Assembly (NCBI GenBank): GCA_947168785.1
Contig: CAMVNL010000183.1
Coordinates: 1 to 5,646 of the forward strand
Direction of reading: 5' to 3'
From: an uncultured Clostridia bacterium
GTDB lineage: Bacteria; Bacillota; Clostridia; Oscillospirales; Acutalibacteraceae
DNA: 5,646 nucleotides
Positions 4,393 to 5,646 of the stretch are shown here, in pieces; position 1 is the first letter of the stretch, and each line of letters starts with the position of its first letter. The notes beneath the pieces were generated by a model, which saw only the letters and a program-made list of their open reading frames with translations, was not told the DNA's origin and ran no database searches. The translations under genes and the position numbers were made by a program.

Positions 4393-5646
4393 ATGAAAGT
4401 CTACAACACCCTCACCAGACAAAAAGAAGACCTGATCCCGATCACCCCGGGCGAATATAAGATCTACGCCTGCGGGCCCACGGTCTATAATTATATCCAC
4501 ATCGGCAACGCGCGGCCCATCTGCGTGTTCGACGTACTGCGCCGGTATCTGGAATACCGGGGCAACAAGGTGACCTTCGTGCAGAACTTCACCGATATTG
4601 ACGATAAGATCATCAACCGCGCCAACGAGGAGGGCGTCTCCTTCAGCGAGATCTCCGAGAAATACATCGCGGAGTACAAGACCGACGCGGCCGGGCTCAA
4701 CGTCCGGGAAGCCACGGTCCATCCCAAGGCCACCGAGAACATCGACGAAATCATCGCCATCATCGAAACGCTGATCGAAAAGGGCTACGCCTATCAGGCG
4801 GAGCACGACGTTTATTTCAGCCCCGCCAAATTCGCGGAGTACGGCAAGCTGTCCCACCAGCCGCTGGACGACCTCATGTCCGGCGCGCGGATCAACGTGG
4901 GGGAGATCAAACGCGAGCCCATGGATTTCGCCCTCTGGAAGGGCAGCAAGCCCGGCGAGCCCTATTGGGAATCTCCCTGGGGGCAGGGCCGTCCCGGCTG
5001 GCACATCGAGTGCTCTGCCATGAACCGCAAATATCTGGGCGAAACCATCGACATCCACTGCGGCGGGCAGGATCTGATCTTCCCTCATCATGAGAACGAG
5101 ATCGCCCAGTCGGAGTGCTGCAACGGCGCGCCCTTTGCCCACTACTGGATGCACAACGGATTCATCACCGTGGATAACGAGAAAATGTCCAAATCAAAGG
5201 GCAACTTCTTCACGGTGCGCGACGTGGCGCAGCAGTACGGGTATGAACCCATCCGCCTGCTGATGATCTCCTGCCAGTACCGCAGCCCCATCAACTACTC
5301 CTACGATTCTCTCATGCAGTGCAAGGCCAGCCTGACCCGTCTGCACACCTGCCGGGATTCGCTGGATTTCGCCCTGGCCAACGCCGGGGAGGACGTCCCC
5401 GCTGAGGCGCTTGCCGCGCTGGAGCAGGCCTTTGACGGCTACCGCGCCAGATTCTGCGAGGCCATGGACGACGATCTGAACACCGCCGACGCCATCGGCA
5501 CGCTGTTCGAGCTGGTGCGCCATATCAACAAAGAGGTGCTCACCGCCGCCCCCGCCAAAAACGCCGTGGAAGCAGCCGTCAAGGCTTTCGACGCGCTGAC
5601 CGGCGTGCTCGGTATCGTATATAATGAAAAGACGGAAGAGGACGGC
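4393..5646 (+). CDS. cysS: Cysteinyl-tRNA synthetase (C-terminus outside window)
   Basis: This class I synthetase charges tRNA-Cys with cysteine using ATP. The window holds 418 codons in one open frame; the family is usually about 460-480 residues, so some 45-60 are missing at the right edge. Start ATG follows AGGAGA by 6 nt. Visible signatures are CGPTVYNYIHIGNARP (27-42) with the HIGH-type motif HIGN at 36-39, NFTDIDDKI (65-73), PGWHIECSAM (201-210), FPHHENEIAQSE (230-241) and KMSKS (264-268). The four zinc ligands that select cysteine are present: Cys27, Cys207, His232 and Glu236. After about residue 300 the helical anticodon-binding region begins. The gene starts 41 nt after cysE with no terminator visible between them, so the two are probably co-transcribed, as in Bacillus (gltX-cysE-cysS). 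All catalytic motifs are intact, so this should be the working housekeeping enzyme. Confidence 0.98.
   Translation, partial: MKVYNTLTRQKEDLIPITPGEYKIYACGPTVYNYIHIGNARPICVFDVLRRYLEYRGNKVTFVQNFTDIDDKIINRANEEGVSFSEISEKYIAEYKTDAAGLNVREATVHPKATENIDEIIAIIETLIEKGYAYQAEHDVYFSPAKFAEYGKLSHQPLDDLMSGARINVGEIKREPMDFALWKGSKPGEPYWESPWGQGRPGWHIECSAMNRKYLGETIDIHCGGQDLIFPHHENEIAQSECCNGAPFAHYWMHNGFITVDNEKMSKSKGNFFTVRDVAQQYGYEPIRLLMISCQYRSPINYSYDSLMQCKASLTRLHTCRDSLDFALANAGEDVPAEALAALEQAFDGYRARFCEAMDDDLNTADAIGTLFELVRHINKEVLTAAPAKNAVEAAVKAFDALTGVLGIVYNEKTEEDG

Noticed and set aside
4369..5154. A 261-codon minus-strand open frame opposite cysS
   Set aside because: Antisense to a fully motif-supported CysRS; the translated product resembles no known protein and has the composition of a shadow frame.

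Overview
The window is most likely from a high-GC member of the Clostridia, of the Oscillospiraceae/Ruminococcaceae type. The pointers are a perfect CIRCE heat-shock operator in front of hrcA, strong purine-rich ribosome binding sites, a Firmicutes-type short serine acetyltransferase, and a zinc-ribbon/kinase-fold/PASTA membrane protein of a style common in gut Clostridia. Coding DNA is strongly G/C-biased at third positions, while the main intergenic region is A/T-rich. The assignment to a family is an inference; no 16S or other marker is present.

Layout. Positions 1-1228 are read on the minus strand: the first 26 codons of a gene that is almost certainly grpE (leaving the window at base 1), preceded by complete hrcA. 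A 123-bp spacer lies between them and carries four perfect tandem copies of a 7-bp unit overlapping the hrcA stop. Positions 1229-1450 are a divergent control region: a CIRCE operator, a near-consensus promoter for hrcA, an A-tract-rich segment, and a weaker promoter facing the other way. Positions 1451-5646 are read on the plus strand: a 733-residue membrane protein with a degenerate protein-kinase domain and two PASTA domains, then cysE (serine O-acetyltransferase), then cysS (cysteinyl-tRNA synthetase), which runs off the right edge at codon 418.

Function. The left half is the start of the class I heat-shock operon (hrcA-grpE, with dnaK and dnaJ expected further left), autorepressed by HrcA at CIRCE. 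The right half couples cysteine synthesis (O-acetylserine formation) to cysteine charging of tRNA, a pairing well known in Firmicutes. It is headed by an envelope-sensing type protein that has only short gaps (33 and 41 nt) to the following genes, so co-transcription is possible.

The most unusual item is the kinase-like protein. The ATP-binding lysine, the catalytic aspartate, the metal-binding asparagine, the DFG glycine and two glycines of the nucleotide loop are all replaced, while the frame is intact and the zinc ribbon, membrane helix and PASTA domains are kept. It reads as a PASTA pseudokinase, a cell-wall or ligand-sensing scaffold rather than an enzyme, and not as the usual PrkC/Stk1.
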